Assembly (NCBI RefSeq): GCF_029892065.1
Contig: NZ_CP120374.1
Location: forward strand, 310,001-374,000
Length of the DNA: 64,000 nucleotides
Direction: 5' to 3'
Source of the DNA: Sinorhizobium garamanticum
GTDB lineage: Bacteria > Pseudomonadota > Alphaproteobacteria > Rhizobiales > Rhizobiaceae
Of this stretch, positions 34,288-42,978 are shown piece after piece; within the stretch, counting starts at the first letter, position 1, and each line of letters starts with the position of its first letter. Made by a program: the position numbers and the translations under genes. The notes below the pieces were generated by a model. That model was not told the DNA's origin. It searched no databases and saw only the letters and a list, made by a program, of their open reading frames with translations.

Positions 34288-34386
34288 TACAGCGCCGCGC
34301 GTCTTATCAGACGCGCAAAGCACGCTGTAGCACTTGCTGCATGTTGTTATCCTTGAGTCGGCGACGATTTAAGGAAACATGCAATA
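34288..34386. repeat. Rhizobial intergenic repeat (RIME-like), copy 3
   Basis: The segment begins TACAGCGCCGCGCGTCTTAT, closes with GCACGCTGTAGCAC, and continues to a second module with CATGTTGTTATCCTT and GATTTAAGGAAACATG. It matches copy 2 (17999-18091) almost base for base in the first module. It fills the 166-base convergent gap between the exsE-like gene and queE. Confidence 0.75.
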
Positions 34387-34394
34387 GAATTGCT

Positions 34395-35132
34395 TCAGAC
34401 GCCGCGCTTGTTGCCCCAGAGCAGGACATGCAGTTGCGGCAGGACACGCGCCTCGAACCAGCGGTCCTCGGTAACCTTGGCGACCAGCCAGAGCATGCGC
34501 TCCATTATGCCGTCGATGTCGATTGCCGCATCGTCGTCATCGGGGGGCGGCGGTGTGTGGTTGCCGGGTTGCAGATAGACGGGCAGTTGCGGATAACGCG
34601 CGGCCGCGGCCCGGGCATAGGCATAATCCGCCTCGTCGAATACGACGATCTTCAGCACGGTTTGCGGCCTGCCCTCAGACACCCGCAGACACGCGTCGAA
34701 TGCCTGCCAATCCGTTTCCATCGCGCTCGACGGCGGCTTCGGGCTCAACACCAACACGTCGAGATCGGCAAACCAGTCCCTGGCAACCGACCCCTGCGTT
34801 TCGAGGGCAAAACGATAGCCTTGGCGATGGCCGCGATCGATGAGTTCGCCAAGCGGTTGGATGGCCGGATTGCCGCCTGAGAGCGAAACCATGAGCGGCT
34901 CTCCGCCTGAGAGCCGCACGACCTCCTGCCAGACATCTTCCGTGGACATCGCCTTCCATTCGTCGCGATAGCGGCTATCGACTGCATGCAGGCTGTCGCA
35001 CCAGGAGCAGCGATAATCGCACCCACCAGTCCTGACAAAGACGGTTGGCAGGCCGATCAGCACGCCTTCACCTTGTATCGTCGGCCCGAAGATCTCGCTG
35101 ACGCGGATCTCGGCGGATCTGTCGGAGGTCAT
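34395..35132 (-). CDS. queE: 7-carboxy-7-deazaguanine synthase QueE (ExsD)
   Basis: The 245-residue radical SAM enzyme converts 6-carboxytetrahydropterin to 7-carboxy-7-deazaguanine in queuosine biosynthesis. It shows the N-terminal [19 protein letters not shown] and the QueE-type CxxxCxxC cluster [17 protein letters not shown], plus [12 protein letters not shown]. The start ATG 35132 overlaps the queD stop by 4 bases (ATGA); longer frames upstream lie inside queD. It is third in the queC-queD-queE operon. Confidence 0.93.
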   Translation of the reverse strand: MTSDRSAEIRVSEIFGPTIQGEGVLIGLPTVFVRTGGCDYRCSWCDSLHAVDSRYRDEWKAMSTEDVWQEVVRLSGGEPLMVSLSGGNPAIQPLGELIDRGHRQGYRFALETQGSVARDWFADLDVLVLSPKPPSSAMETDWQAFDACLRVSEGRPQTVLKIVVFDEADYAYARAAAARYPQLPVYLQPGNHTPPPPDDDDAAIDIDGIMERMLWLVAKVTEDRWFEARVLPQLHVLLWGNKRGV

Positions 35133-35485
35133 GGCCGGTATTCCGCCCAGGTCTTCGCCGTTTCGCTGACGCGCACCGCGGTCGTCTCCGGAAGCCGCGC
35201 CTTGCACCAGTCGTAGAAGTGCTGCGCCAGACATTCCGCCGTCACCCGGTCGTGGCCGAGAACGTCGTTGAGATGCCGGTGATCGAAGGCTTCGTCGATA
35301 TAAGACTTCAACGGCGCGAGCTCATGATAGTCGCGAACAAAACCGTGTTCGTTCAATGTCTTGGCCGAAAGCTCGACCTCGACGACATAGTTATGCCCGT
35401 GCAGCCGGGCGCACTGATGCTCGGGCGGCAGGCTCGTCAGTTGATGCGACGCGGAGAAATGGAATTCCTTGGTGATGCGGAACAT
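35129..35485 (-). CDS. queD: 6-carboxytetrahydropterin synthase QueD (ExsC)
   Basis: The 118-residue PTPS-family enzyme makes 6-carboxy-5,6,7,8-tetrahydropterin from 7,8-dihydroneopterin triphosphate. Zinc-binding His residues are visible in FSASHQL and [14 protein letters not shown], with catalytic residues in AFDHRHLND and the terminal [10 protein letters not shown]. The start overlaps the queC stop by one base (TAATG), so translation is coupled. Confidence 0.93.
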   Translation of the reverse strand: MFRITKEFHFSASHQLTSLPPEHQCARLHGHNYVVEVELSAKTLNEHGFVRDYHELAPLKSYIDEAFDHRHLNDVLGHDRVTAECLAQHFYDWCKARLPETTAVRVSETAKTWAEYRP

Positions 35486-36192
35486 TATTTCACCTCCTCG
35501 GCGGAAAAGCCTGTAGCCGCAGCCCAGAAATGCGGATCCTCGTATTCCGTCGGATCCTCGACGCCCGCCAGATGAAAGGCTTCGCGTCGTTCGACGCAGG
35601 TGCCGCAGCGGCCGCAATGGCGCACGCCGCCCTTGTAGCAGGACCAGGTGTCGGCGAAAGGCGTTCCGTTTCTCGTCCCGTCCGCAACGATCTCAGCCTT
35701 GGAGACGTTGACGTAAGGCGCATAGAGCGTGACGTCGGCATAGCCTTCCAGCGCGTGGCCCTGCATTGTCTGGAACGCGTCGATGAATCCCGGCCGACAG
35801 TCGGGATAGATGAAGTGGTCGCCACCATGTACGGCGGTCGCCACCGCATCAGCCTTGCGGGCCGCGGCAACGCCGAAGGCGATCGCGAGCATGATGGCGT
35901 TGCGGTTCGGCACGACCGTTACCCTCATGGTTTCCTCGGCGTAATGTCCGTCCGGCACGTCGACATCGTCGGTCAATGCCGTACCGCTCAGGTGGCGGCC
36001 GATCTCGCGGATATCGATAATCTGGTGAGGGACGACGAGACGTTCGGCGCAGGCGGCGGCGAAATCCAGTTCCTTGCGATGCCGTTGGCCATAATCGAAC
36101 GACAGCAGGCCGACAAGCTCGTGTTCCGCCGCGACCTTGTGCGCAAGCGAAACGGAATCCAATCCGCCGGAGCAGATCACTATGGTTTTCAT
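35485..36192 (-). CDS. queC: 7-cyano-7-deazaguanine synthase QueC (ExsB)
   Basis: The 235-residue PP-loop ligase makes preQ0 from 7-carboxy-7-deazaguanine, ammonia and ATP. It has the PP-loop CSGGLDSVSLAHKV at residues 7-20 and the C-terminal zinc cysteines CYKGGVRHCGRCGTCVERR. ATG 36192 is the family start; its AAGGA ribosome site lies inside a preQ1-I-like aptamer, implying end-product control of the operon. Historically this gene is exsB of the S. meliloti exs/exo region. Confidence 0.95.
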   Translation of the reverse strand: MKTIVICSGGLDSVSLAHKVAAEHELVGLLSFDYGQRHRKELDFAAACAERLVVPHQIIDIREIGRHLSGTALTDDVDVPDGHYAEETMRVTVVPNRNAIMLAIAFGVAAARKADAVATAVHGGDHFIYPDCRPGFIDAFQTMQGHALEGYADVTLYAPYVNVSKAEIVADGTRNGTPFADTWSCYKGGVRHCGRCGTCVERREAFHLAGVEDPTEYEDPHFWAAATGFSAEEVK

Positions 36193-36201
36193 GACAGGTG
36201 T

Positions 36202-36233
36202 CCTTGTTTTGACCGGGTAGGCTGCGACCGGAG
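36202..36233 (-). ncRNA. preQ1-I riboswitch (type 2-like) controlling queC-queD-queE
   Basis: Read on the minus strand, the leader has CCGG (36228-36231), the loop TCGCAGCCTAC, CCGG (36213-36216), then TCAAAACAAGG ending at 36202. GGTCGCAG, the C before the 3' stem strand, and the A-rich CAAAACAAGG tail match the compact preQ1-I aptamer known from Thermoanaerobacter, in which the tail forms the pseudoknot with the loop. The AAGGA of the tail is also the queC ribosome site, 8 bases before the ATG, so ligand binding should block translation. The stem here is only about 4 bp, so a search with the Rfam preQ1 model is desirable. Confidence 0.78.
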
Positions 36234-36538
36234 TTTTACCTGCGCGTTCTTTAGGCCAAACGGCGCGCCTTGTGAATACCCTACCTACGGCCACGGAGGC
36301 GACCGAGCGGTCGCATGAGCGGACGACCCCCGGTGCTTTGCTGCGGTCACAGCTCGGTATTTATCGAGCCAGTCAATAAGGGCTATCGGCCGACGGCTAC
36401 TAATCGCATCCATCCAGCGCCCTAGCTGACTCGGACGGACAGGCGGAAGTTTCCGCCAGTTCCGCTGTTTGGCGTTCGCGGGCCCTGGGACAGGCGCACC
36501 GTCCTTGACCTTTTCATCATCGAGAACTGGAGCTGGAT
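36234..36538. other. Divergent promoter region between queC and paoA-like genes
   Basis: There is no supported gene. Two perfect inverted repeats are present: GCGACCG-ag-CGGTCGC (36299-36314) and GGCGGAA-gt-TTCCGCC (36442-36457). The second lies about 82 bases upstream of the oxidoreductase operon start and is a candidate operator for it. Promoters for both directions must lie here but are not recognisable by eye. Confidence 0.45.
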
Positions 36539-37174
36539 ATGCAAAGTCCTGGCGCACTTGAAATCTCGCGGCGCGACCTGCTGGTCGCCTCTGCTGCTAC
36601 CGTCACGGTGGCGAGCACGCCTTCGCTCAGCCACTCCCAGACAGATGCCCCCGCCGCATCGCAAAGCACGAAAATCTCCTTTACGGTGAATGGCGAGCGC
36701 CGGGAGCTTCAGCTCGACAACCGAACGACGTTGCTCGACGCACTCCGGGAGCATCTGCATCTCACCGGCACAAAGAAGGGATGCGACCACGGACAGTGCG
36801 GCGCGTGCACCGTCCTCATCGACGGGCGCCGCGTCAACGCCTGTCTGACGCTCGCCGTCATGCATGAGGGCGATAGCATCACGACGATCGAGGGCTTGGG
36901 CCAGCCCGGCAGCCTCCATCCGATGCAGGCCGCCTTCGTCGAGCATGACGGTTTCCAGTGTGGCTACTGCACGCCCGGCCAGATCTGTTCCTCCGTCGCC
37001 ATGCTTGAGGAGATCAAGGCCAATGTTCCGAGCCATGTGACGGGCGATCTACTCGCGCCCGCCGAGGTCACGCCCGTCGAGATCCGGGAGCGCATGAGCG
37101 GCAATATCTGTCGATGCGGCGCCTATTCGAACATCGTGGAAGCCATCACCGAAGTTGCGGGGAGGAAGGCATGA
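36539..37174 (+). CDS. paoA: Periplasmic aldehyde oxidoreductase, 2Fe-2S subunit (PaoA/YagT-like)
   Basis: The 211-residue protein starts with a twin-arginine signal ([17 protein letters not shown]), which would carry the folded complex to the periplasm. It then has two iron-sulfur motifs of the xanthine oxidase family: [15 protein letters not shown] (plant ferredoxin-type) and GYCTPGQ ... GNICRCGAY (helical 2Fe-2S domain). GGAG lies 8 bases before the ATG. It is first in a three-gene operon and should pass electrons between the molybdenum and FAD subunits. Confidence 0.92.
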   Translation: MQSPGALEISRRDLLVASAATVTVASTPSLSHSQTDAPAASQSTKISFTVNGERRELQLDNRTTLLDALREHLHLTGTKKGCDHGQCGACTVLIDGRRVNACLTLAVMHEGDSITTIEGLGQPGSLHPMQAAFVEHDGFQCGYCTPGQICSSVAMLEEIKANVPSHVTGDLLAPAEVTPVEIRERMSGNICRCGAYSNIVEAITEVAGRKA

Positions 37175-38121
37175 GAGCTTTCAGCTATGAGCGTGCCTCC
37201 ACGATCGAAGCGGCTGCAAAGGCCGCCGCCGGCACAGACGGCGCGAGGTTCATCGCCGGCGGCACCAATCTCCTGGACCTGATGAAGTTCGAGATCGAGA
37301 CGCCCACGCATCTGATCGACGTCAACAGACTGGGTCTGGACAAGATCGAATCGACGCCGGAAGGCGGTCTCAGGATCGGCGCCCTCGTCCGCAATACCGA
37401 TCTTGCCGCCGACGAGCGGATCCGCCGAGACTACGCGGTCCTGGCACGGGCCCTGCTCGCCGGAGCATCGGGACAGTTGCGCAACAGGGCAACTACAGCC
37501 GGCAACCTGCTGCAACGGACGCGCTGCCCTTATTTCTACGACACCAACCAGCCCTGCAACAAAAGGCAGCCCGGCAGCGGCTGCGCGGCGCTTGGCGGCT
37601 TCAGCCGCCAGCTTGCGGTCGTCGGTGTCAGCGATGCCTGTATCGCGAACCACCCGAGCGATATGGCGGTCGCCATGCGCGCCCTCGACGCGATTGTGGA
37701 AACGGTCCGCTCCGACGGCACTACGCGCAGCATCCCGATTGCCGATCTCCATCGCCTTCCGGGTGACACGCCGCACATCGAGCACGTCCTCGAGCGGGGC
37801 GAACTGATCACAGCGGTCGTCCTGCCGCAGCCGGTAGGCGGCAAGCACATCTACCGGAAGGTTCGTGATCGCGCCTCCTACGCCTTCGCGCTGGTCTCCA
37901 TCGCTGCGGTGGTGCTGCCGGACGGGGCCGGCCGCGTCGCGGTCGGCGGCGTCGCGCCCAAACCCTGGCGCGACGAGGCGGCCGAGCGAGAACTTCCGAA
38001 CGGAGCAAAGGCGGTCACCGCCAGGCTTCTCGCGAACGCCCGCCCGACGGACCAGAACGCCTTCAAGGTGGCGCTCGTCGAACGCACGCTGAGCGCCGTT
38101 CTTGCCGAAGCGAGGGGATGA
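37171..38121 (+). CDS. paoB: Aldehyde oxidoreductase FAD subunit (PaoB/YagS-like)
   Basis: The 316-residue FAD-binding subunit (E. coli PaoB about 318) has the FAD motif [15 protein letters not shown]. It also has the PaoB-type extra cysteine cluster [22 protein letters not shown], which in E. coli binds a 4Fe-4S cluster. AGGAAGG precedes the ATG, which overlaps the upstream stop as ATGA. Part of a heterotrimer with its neighbours. Confidence 0.92.
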   Translation: MRAFSYERASTIEAAAKAAAGTDGARFIAGGTNLLDLMKFEIETPTHLIDVNRLGLDKIESTPEGGLRIGALVRNTDLAADERIRRDYAVLARALLAGASGQLRNRATTAGNLLQRTRCPYFYDTNQPCNKRQPGSGCAALGGFSRQLAVVGVSDACIANHPSDMAVAMRALDAIVETVRSDGTTRSIPIADLHRLPGDTPHIEHVLERGELITAVVLPQPVGGKHIYRKVRDRASYAFALVSIAAVVLPDGAGRVAVGGVAPKPWRDEAAERELPNGAKAVTARLLANARPTDQNAFKVALVERTLSAVLAEARG

Positions 38122-38125
38122 GAAA

Positions 38126-40327
38126 ATGAGATTCGACAAACCTGCAACGATGAACCCGATTGACCAAGGTAAGGTCGTCGGCCAACCCATCCACCGCATC
38201 GACGGTCCGCTCAAGACAACCGGCCGCGCGGTCTATGCCTACGAATGGCATGATCCGAACACGCGCTACATCTATGGCTATGTCGTAGGCTCGGCGATCG
38301 CCAAGGGCCGGATCGCGTCCATCGACGTCTCCGCCGCAAAACAGGCGCCCGGCGTGATCGCGGTCGTCACCTCCGACGACGTCGGGGAACTGAAGAAGGG
38401 CAAGTACAACACCGCCAAGCTCTTCGGCGGCACCGAGATCCAGCACTACCACCAGGCGATCGCGGTGGTGGTCGCGGAAACTTTCGAAGAGGCCCGCGCT
38501 GCCGCCGCGCTCGTCAAGGTCGACTATGCCGAGCAGAAGGGCGTCTTCGATCTGGAGGCGGCGAAGGACACTGCGGTCAAGCCGAAGGACGGCGAACCGG
38601 ATTCCGCCGTGGGCGACTTCGATGCCGCCTTCGAGACCGCAGCCGTCAGGTTCGACCAGACCTACACCACGCCGGATCAATCGCATGCGATGATGGAGCC
38701 GCACGCCTCCATTGCCGCCTGGAACGGCGATGAACTCACGGTCTGGACCTCGAGCCAGATGATCGACTGGTGGCGGACCGATCTCGCGACGACCCTCGGG
38801 ATCGACAGGGAGAAAGTCCACATCATGTCGCCCTTCATCGGCGGCGGTTTCGGCAGCAAGCTGTTTTTGCGTGCAGACGCGGTGCTGGCGGCGCTTGCCG
38901 CGCGCGAAGCCAAGCGTCCGGTGAAGGTCGCCCTGCCCCGCCCCTTCCTGATAAACAACACGACACACCGTCCAGCGACGATCCAGAGGATCCGCATCGG
39001 CGCGGAGCGTGATGGCAGGATCACGGCGATTGCGCATGAGAGCTGGTCGGGCGATCTCCCGGGCGGAGGCCCCGAAGTGGCCGTTCAGCAGACGCGGTTG
39101 CTTTATGCCGGCGCGAACCGGATGACCGCCACGCGGCTTGCCACTCTCGATCTGCCGGAAGGAAACGCCATGCGCGCTCCGGGCGAAGCGCCGGGCATGA
39201 TGGCCCTGGAAATCGCGATCGACGAGATGGCCGAAAGGCTCGGCCTCGACCCGGTCGAGTTCCGGGTCATCAACGACACGCAGGTCGATCCTGAGAATCC
39301 CGAGAGACCATTCTCGCACCGCGATCTTGTCGGCTGTCTTCGCACCGGCGCGGAGCGCTTCGGCTGGCACGACCGGAACAAGCAGCCCGGCACGCGGCGC
39401 GAGGGGAACTGGCTGGTCGGCATGGGGGTGGCCTCGGCCTTCCGCAACAACCTCTTGTTGCCCTCCGGAGCCCGCGTCCGCCTCGACCGCGAGGGCATCG
39501 TCACGGTGGAGACCGACATGACCGACATCGGCACGGGCAGCTACACGATCATCGCCCAGACTGCCGCGGAAATGCTCGGCGTCCCAGTTGACAAGGTTGC
39601 CGTCAGCCTCGCCGACTCCCGCTTCCCTGTTTCATCGGGCTCGGGCGGGCAATTCGGGGGAAACTGCTCCACGGCAGGGGTCTACGCAGCCTGCGTCAAA
39701 CTGCGGGAGGCGGTGGCTCAGAAGCTCGGCTTCAACAGCCCCGATGAACTGACCTTCGCCGAGGGCGAAGTCCGCGCCGGCGACCGGCGCATGCCACTTG
39801 CGCAAGCAGCAAGCGATGAACCGCTCGCGGCAGAGGACCGCATCGAGTTCGGCGATCTCGACAAGACCCATCAACAGTCCACCTTCGGTGCCCATTTTGT
39901 CGAGGTCGGAGTCGATGTTGCGACTGGTGAGACGCGAATCCGGCGAATGCTGGCGACCTGCGGCGCCGGTCGCATCCTCAATCCGATCACCGCACGCAGT
40001 CAGGTGATCGGAGCGATGACTATGGGCGTCGGCGGGGCTTTGTCGGAAGAGCTCGTCGTCGACAAGGAGCGCGGGTTTTTCGTCAACCACGACCTCGCCG
40101 CCTACGAGGTACCGGTGCACGCCGACATCCCGCACCAGGAGGTCATCTTCCTCGACGAGACCGATCCGATGTCGTCGCCGATGAAGGCCAAGGGGATCGC
40201 CGAGCTCGGCCTGTGCGGCGTTGCCGCGGCCGTCGCGAACGCCATTTATAATGCGACCGGCATAAGGGTACGGGAATATCCGATCACGCTGGACAAGCTG
40301 ATCAACGAGCTCCCGGAAGTCAGCTAG
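38126..40327 (+). CDS. paoC: Aldehyde oxidoreductase molybdenum-binding subunit (PaoC/YagR-like)
   Basis: The 733-residue molybdopterin subunit matches PaoC in length (732). Recognisable segments include SPFIGGGFGSKLF (cofactor-binding), MRAPGEAPGMMALE, SGSGGQFGGNCST and the C-terminal GIAELGLCGVAAAVANAI, whose Glu corresponds to the base that activates water in this family. It oxidises aldehydes, often aromatic ones, to acids. ATG 38126 has GAGGGG 8 bases upstream. No PaoD/XdhC-like maturation factor follows in the window. Confidence 0.92.
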   Translation: MRFDKPATMNPIDQGKVVGQPIHRIDGPLKTTGRAVYAYEWHDPNTRYIYGYVVGSAIAKGRIASIDVSAAKQAPGVIAVVTSDDVGELKKGKYNTAKLFGGTEIQHYHQAIAVVVAETFEEARAAAALVKVDYAEQKGVFDLEAAKDTAVKPKDGEPDSAVGDFDAAFETAAVRFDQTYTTPDQSHAMMEPHASIAAWNGDELTVWTSSQMIDWWRTDLATTLGIDREKVHIMSPFIGGGFGSKLFLRADAVLAALAAREAKRPVKVALPRPFLINNTTHRPATIQRIRIGAERDGRITAIAHESWSGDLPGGGPEVAVQQTRLLYAGANRMTATRLATLDLPEGNAMRAPGEAPGMMALEIAIDEMAERLGLDPVEFRVINDTQVDPENPERPFSHRDLVGCLRTGAERFGWHDRNKQPGTRREGNWLVGMGVASAFRNNLLLPSGARVRLDREGIVTVETDMTDIGTGSYTIIAQTAAEMLGVPVDKVAVSLADSRFPVSSGSGGQFGGNCSTAGVYAACVKLREAVAQKLGFNSPDELTFAEGEVRAGDRRMPLAQAASDEPLAAEDRIEFGDLDKTHQQSTFGAHFVEVGVDVATGETRIRRMLATCGAGRILNPITARSQVIGAMTMGVGGALSEELVVDKERGFFVNHDLAAYEVPVHADIPHQEVIFLDETDPMSSPMKAKGIAELGLCGVAAAVANAIYNATGIRVREYPITLDKLINELPEVS

Positions 40328-40331
40328 AGCA

Positions 40332-40428
40332 ATTCCAGGAAAAGTGTGTAACGGTTTTCCGTCCGGAATTGCGTAGTTTCAAAGAGTTAGATCATTTCAC
40401 TGTTTCAATGAAACAATGAAATGATCTA
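40332..40428. repeat. Rhizobial intergenic repeat with long cruciform
   Basis: The first part (40332-40370) has CAGGAAAAGTGTGTAACGG and TTTTCCGTCCGGAATTGCG, shared in inverted form with 8099-8134. The second part is a 20-bp-arm inverted repeat at 40388-40407 and 40409-40428 with a single-base loop and one mismatch (TAGATCATTTCACTG ... pairing with CAATGAAATGATCTA). It fills the convergent gap between paoC and the c-di-GMP gene and may terminate both transcripts. Confidence 0.7.
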
Positions 40429-40490
40429 GCCTACGGCGCCTGACGACGCCTCAGAAAGCTTCTTGCCGGGGTTTGGATAGTCTTTTCTGC

Positions 40491-42683
40491 TCAGGAAGAG
40501 GTTCTTTTAGTTCTCTCGGTGCCAAGAAGTTCGCGAAGTGAATTCTTCGACATTGGCACTGCCAAATGGAAACCCTGCAACTCGTCGCAGCCAAGATTGC
40601 GCAGGATCTCGCTCTGCTCTTCGGTCTCCACGCCTTCAGCCGTCGTGCGCAGGCCTTTCGCATGTGCGACGCCAACAATGGACCGCACGATCGCCACGCC
40701 ACCATCAGGCCTGTCAAACGCTTGGACGAAAGAGCGATCTATCTTGATCCGATCGACCTCCAAGCGCTGCAATCGGCCAAATGAAGAGAAGCCCGTTCCG
40801 AAATCGTCGAGTGCGAACTTCACGCCGAACTCGCGCAGCGCCGTGATGTTCTTTTCGCAGACGCCGGCTTCGTCGAGGAGAGCTGTTTCGGTGATCTCAA
40901 GCTCCAGTCTCGACGGCTCAATCCCGAACTGCCGCAGCTGCGAGAAAACTTGAGCAGCATAATGTCGCTGTCCAAGCTCGACCGCGGAGACGTTCACTGC
41001 AATATCGAGGTCCGGAAACTCACGCGCGGTAGAACAGGCTTCCTTCAGTACGAAGGCTCCGAGCCGATCGATAAGGCCGGAAGTCTCCGCAAGCGGAATG
41101 AAGACTTCCGGAGCTATGGCGCCTTTGTTTGGGTGCCACCAGCGAATGAGAGCTTCAAGCGCGCTTATCTCGTGGGACGCGGCGGAATAGACGGGTTGGT
41201 AGAAGACTTCGAGCTGATTGCCTGCTTCCAGCGCCGCTCGCAGATCCTGTTCCAGATCCCGCCTTGTCCTGATCAGTTCGTCCATATGGGGGCCAAAGAT
41301 TGCGTATCGGTTCCGCCCGGACGTTTTTGCGTGATAAAGCGCGATATCGGCCTTCCGCGTAATCTCTACGGGATCGGCATCATTCCCCTTCGTAACTGCA
41401 ACCCCTATCGAAAGCCCGATAAGAACGGGCTGTCCGTCTATCTCGAAAGGCCTACGGACCGCAGCGATCAGAGAGTCGCAGAGTTTCTCCACCTCGTCCT
41501 GGCGCGAGTGCTCGACCACAATGGTAAACTCATCGCCACCAATCCTGGAAATAACTGCAGCACCAGCCGTGGTTTCCTTCAGTCGCTTCGCGACTTCGAT
41601 CATCAGCCGATCGCCGACGGGATGGCCGAGCGTGTCGTTCACTTGCTTAAAGCGATCGAGGTCGAGGTACAGAAGAGCGTTGGTTTGGTCGGCTGTCGAC
41701 GCAGCGACCACACGCGCAAGCAACTGATTGAAAGACGCACGGTTCGCGAGGCCGGTCAGCGGATCGTGAAGCGCCAGGTGGTTGAGCTCAGCTTGGCTTT
41801 GCTGCAGGCGTCTCGACCGCTTGCGCAATATCATGCTCAGCGCACCTGTGAGCGCGAAAAGACAGAATGCGGCGACCAGAAGAACCGGTGCCGTGGCTTT
41901 CGCCACATCGGCACCGGGTCTGAACGGCAACCAGGAGAAATATCCGATCGTTTCACCAGAAGACGACACGATTGGCGCATAGGATCGCTCCTGGCCAAGG
42001 TTCGGCACAACAGAAAAGCGAACGTCTTCAAAAACATAGTCCTCACCGAGATGAGTAAGGAAATCGCCGTCGAGGAAACGGACGGCTACGTGAAGAAACT
42101 CCCCGCCGGGCTCCTGCACGATATTACCGGTGTCCGACACTATCGGCTTCACGCTGACGATCGCCGGCCGGCCGCCGAGGCGAACCAAATCGCTCTCCCC
42201 GATCGACAGCACCTGCTCGCTTGTTCCTGCCTCGTCGCCTTCTGCAAGCCTCTTCTGCAACTTGGCGATGAGTGGCATTGCCTCAGGTGCTATGTTTCTG
42301 AAAGCGCTCTGCTCGTTGGCCTCTCCGACAAGGAACGCGTATAGCGGCTTACGATCCGGGCTGACCAGGAACGCGCCGTCATGTCGGAAATAGCTGTGCA
42401 TCCAGCTACCGAGGTTGGAGTCGATCCACTCACGATCCCATTCCTTCGACACTTTCCTGACTGCATCATCCCAGACGGTGACACTCTCCTGATCGTGGGC
42501 GATGCTGTATTGCATCTTGGAAATGACAAGCTCGATGAGTTGCTGCTGGCGTGCGACTGCCACAGCGTCGGACTGCTGAGTTGACCAACGGACAGCCAAA
42601 TACACGCCACTCATTAGAGTCATCGCGACTACCAAAGGCAGCATCGACTTGAAAACCGCGATGTTGCCAACCGAGAATCTCAT
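40491..42683 (-). CDS. Membrane c-di-GMP enzyme: CHASE4-GGDEF-EAL
   Basis: The 730-residue protein has a first membrane helix at about residues 10-32. A periplasmic CHASE4-like sensor follows (ESVTVWDDAVRKV, WIDSNLGSWMHSYFRHDGAFLVSPDRKPLYAF), and a second helix lies at about 260-282. GGDEF (about 300-455; RIGGDEFTIVVE, intact) and EAL (about 470-715; ALEALIRWWHP, ITETALLDE, DDFGTGFSSFG) domains follow. Both catalytic motifs look complete, so either synthesis or hydrolysis of c-di-GMP is possible. It is monocistronic and adjacent to the pilus locus. Confidence 0.92.
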   Translation of the reverse strand: MRFSVGNIAVFKSMLPLVVAMTLMSGVYLAVRWSTQQSDAVAVARQQQLIELVISKMQYSIAHDQESVTVWDDAVRKVSKEWDREWIDSNLGSWMHSYFRHDGAFLVSPDRKPLYAFLVGEANEQSAFRNIAPEAMPLIAKLQKRLAEGDEAGTSEQVLSIGESDLVRLGGRPAIVSVKPIVSDTGNIVQEPGGEFLHVAVRFLDGDFLTHLGEDYVFEDVRFSVVPNLGQERSYAPIVSSSGETIGYFSWLPFRPGADVAKATAPVLLVAAFCLFALTGALSMILRKRSRRLQQSQAELNHLALHDPLTGLANRASFNQLLARVVAASTADQTNALLYLDLDRFKQVNDTLGHPVGDRLMIEVAKRLKETTAGAAVISRIGGDEFTIVVEHSRQDEVEKLCDSLIAAVRRPFEIDGQPVLIGLSIGVAVTKGNDADPVEITRKADIALYHAKTSGRNRYAIFGPHMDELIRTRRDLEQDLRAALEAGNQLEVFYQPVYSAASHEISALEALIRWWHPNKGAIAPEVFIPLAETSGLIDRLGAFVLKEACSTAREFPDLDIAVNVSAVELGQRHYAAQVFSQLRQFGIEPSRLELEITETALLDEAGVCEKNITALREFGVKFALDDFGTGFSSFGRLQRLEVDRIKIDRSFVQAFDRPDGGVAIVRSIVGVAHAKGLRTTAEGVETEEQSEILRNLGCDELQGFHLAVPMSKNSLRELLGTERTKRTSS

Positions 42684-42978
42684 CGGCGCTCCTCCCAGGA
42701 GGCTTTCTTATTGATCGGCATCACGCTTTCCAAGCGCCGTAAGCTCCCGCGGGTCTAAATTTTGACGGATAGATTGGTCGGGCGCCTGGCGCGGGGTTCC
42801 TGTTGCGGGTTGCTCGGAGAGCGAGCGGGTGCGATTGAGCCCGGGATCGACGTAGCGTGGAAAGCTTACCCTCAGGGGGCGGAGCGGCCCCTGAGGCCGC
42901 GCGGAACCAAGATCACTGCCCGGATGTATTTGCTTCATCCAACGGACCGATCACGTGATCCCAGCCGTGTCAGGCATG
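42684..42978. other. Intergenic gap between GGDEF-EAL and TadG-like genes
   Basis: I see no supported gene, repeat or terminator in these 295 bases beyond short incoherent frames. Both flanking genes are on the minus strand, so the segment holds the promoter of the c-di-GMP gene and the 3' end of the TadG-like transcript. Confidence 0.5.
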
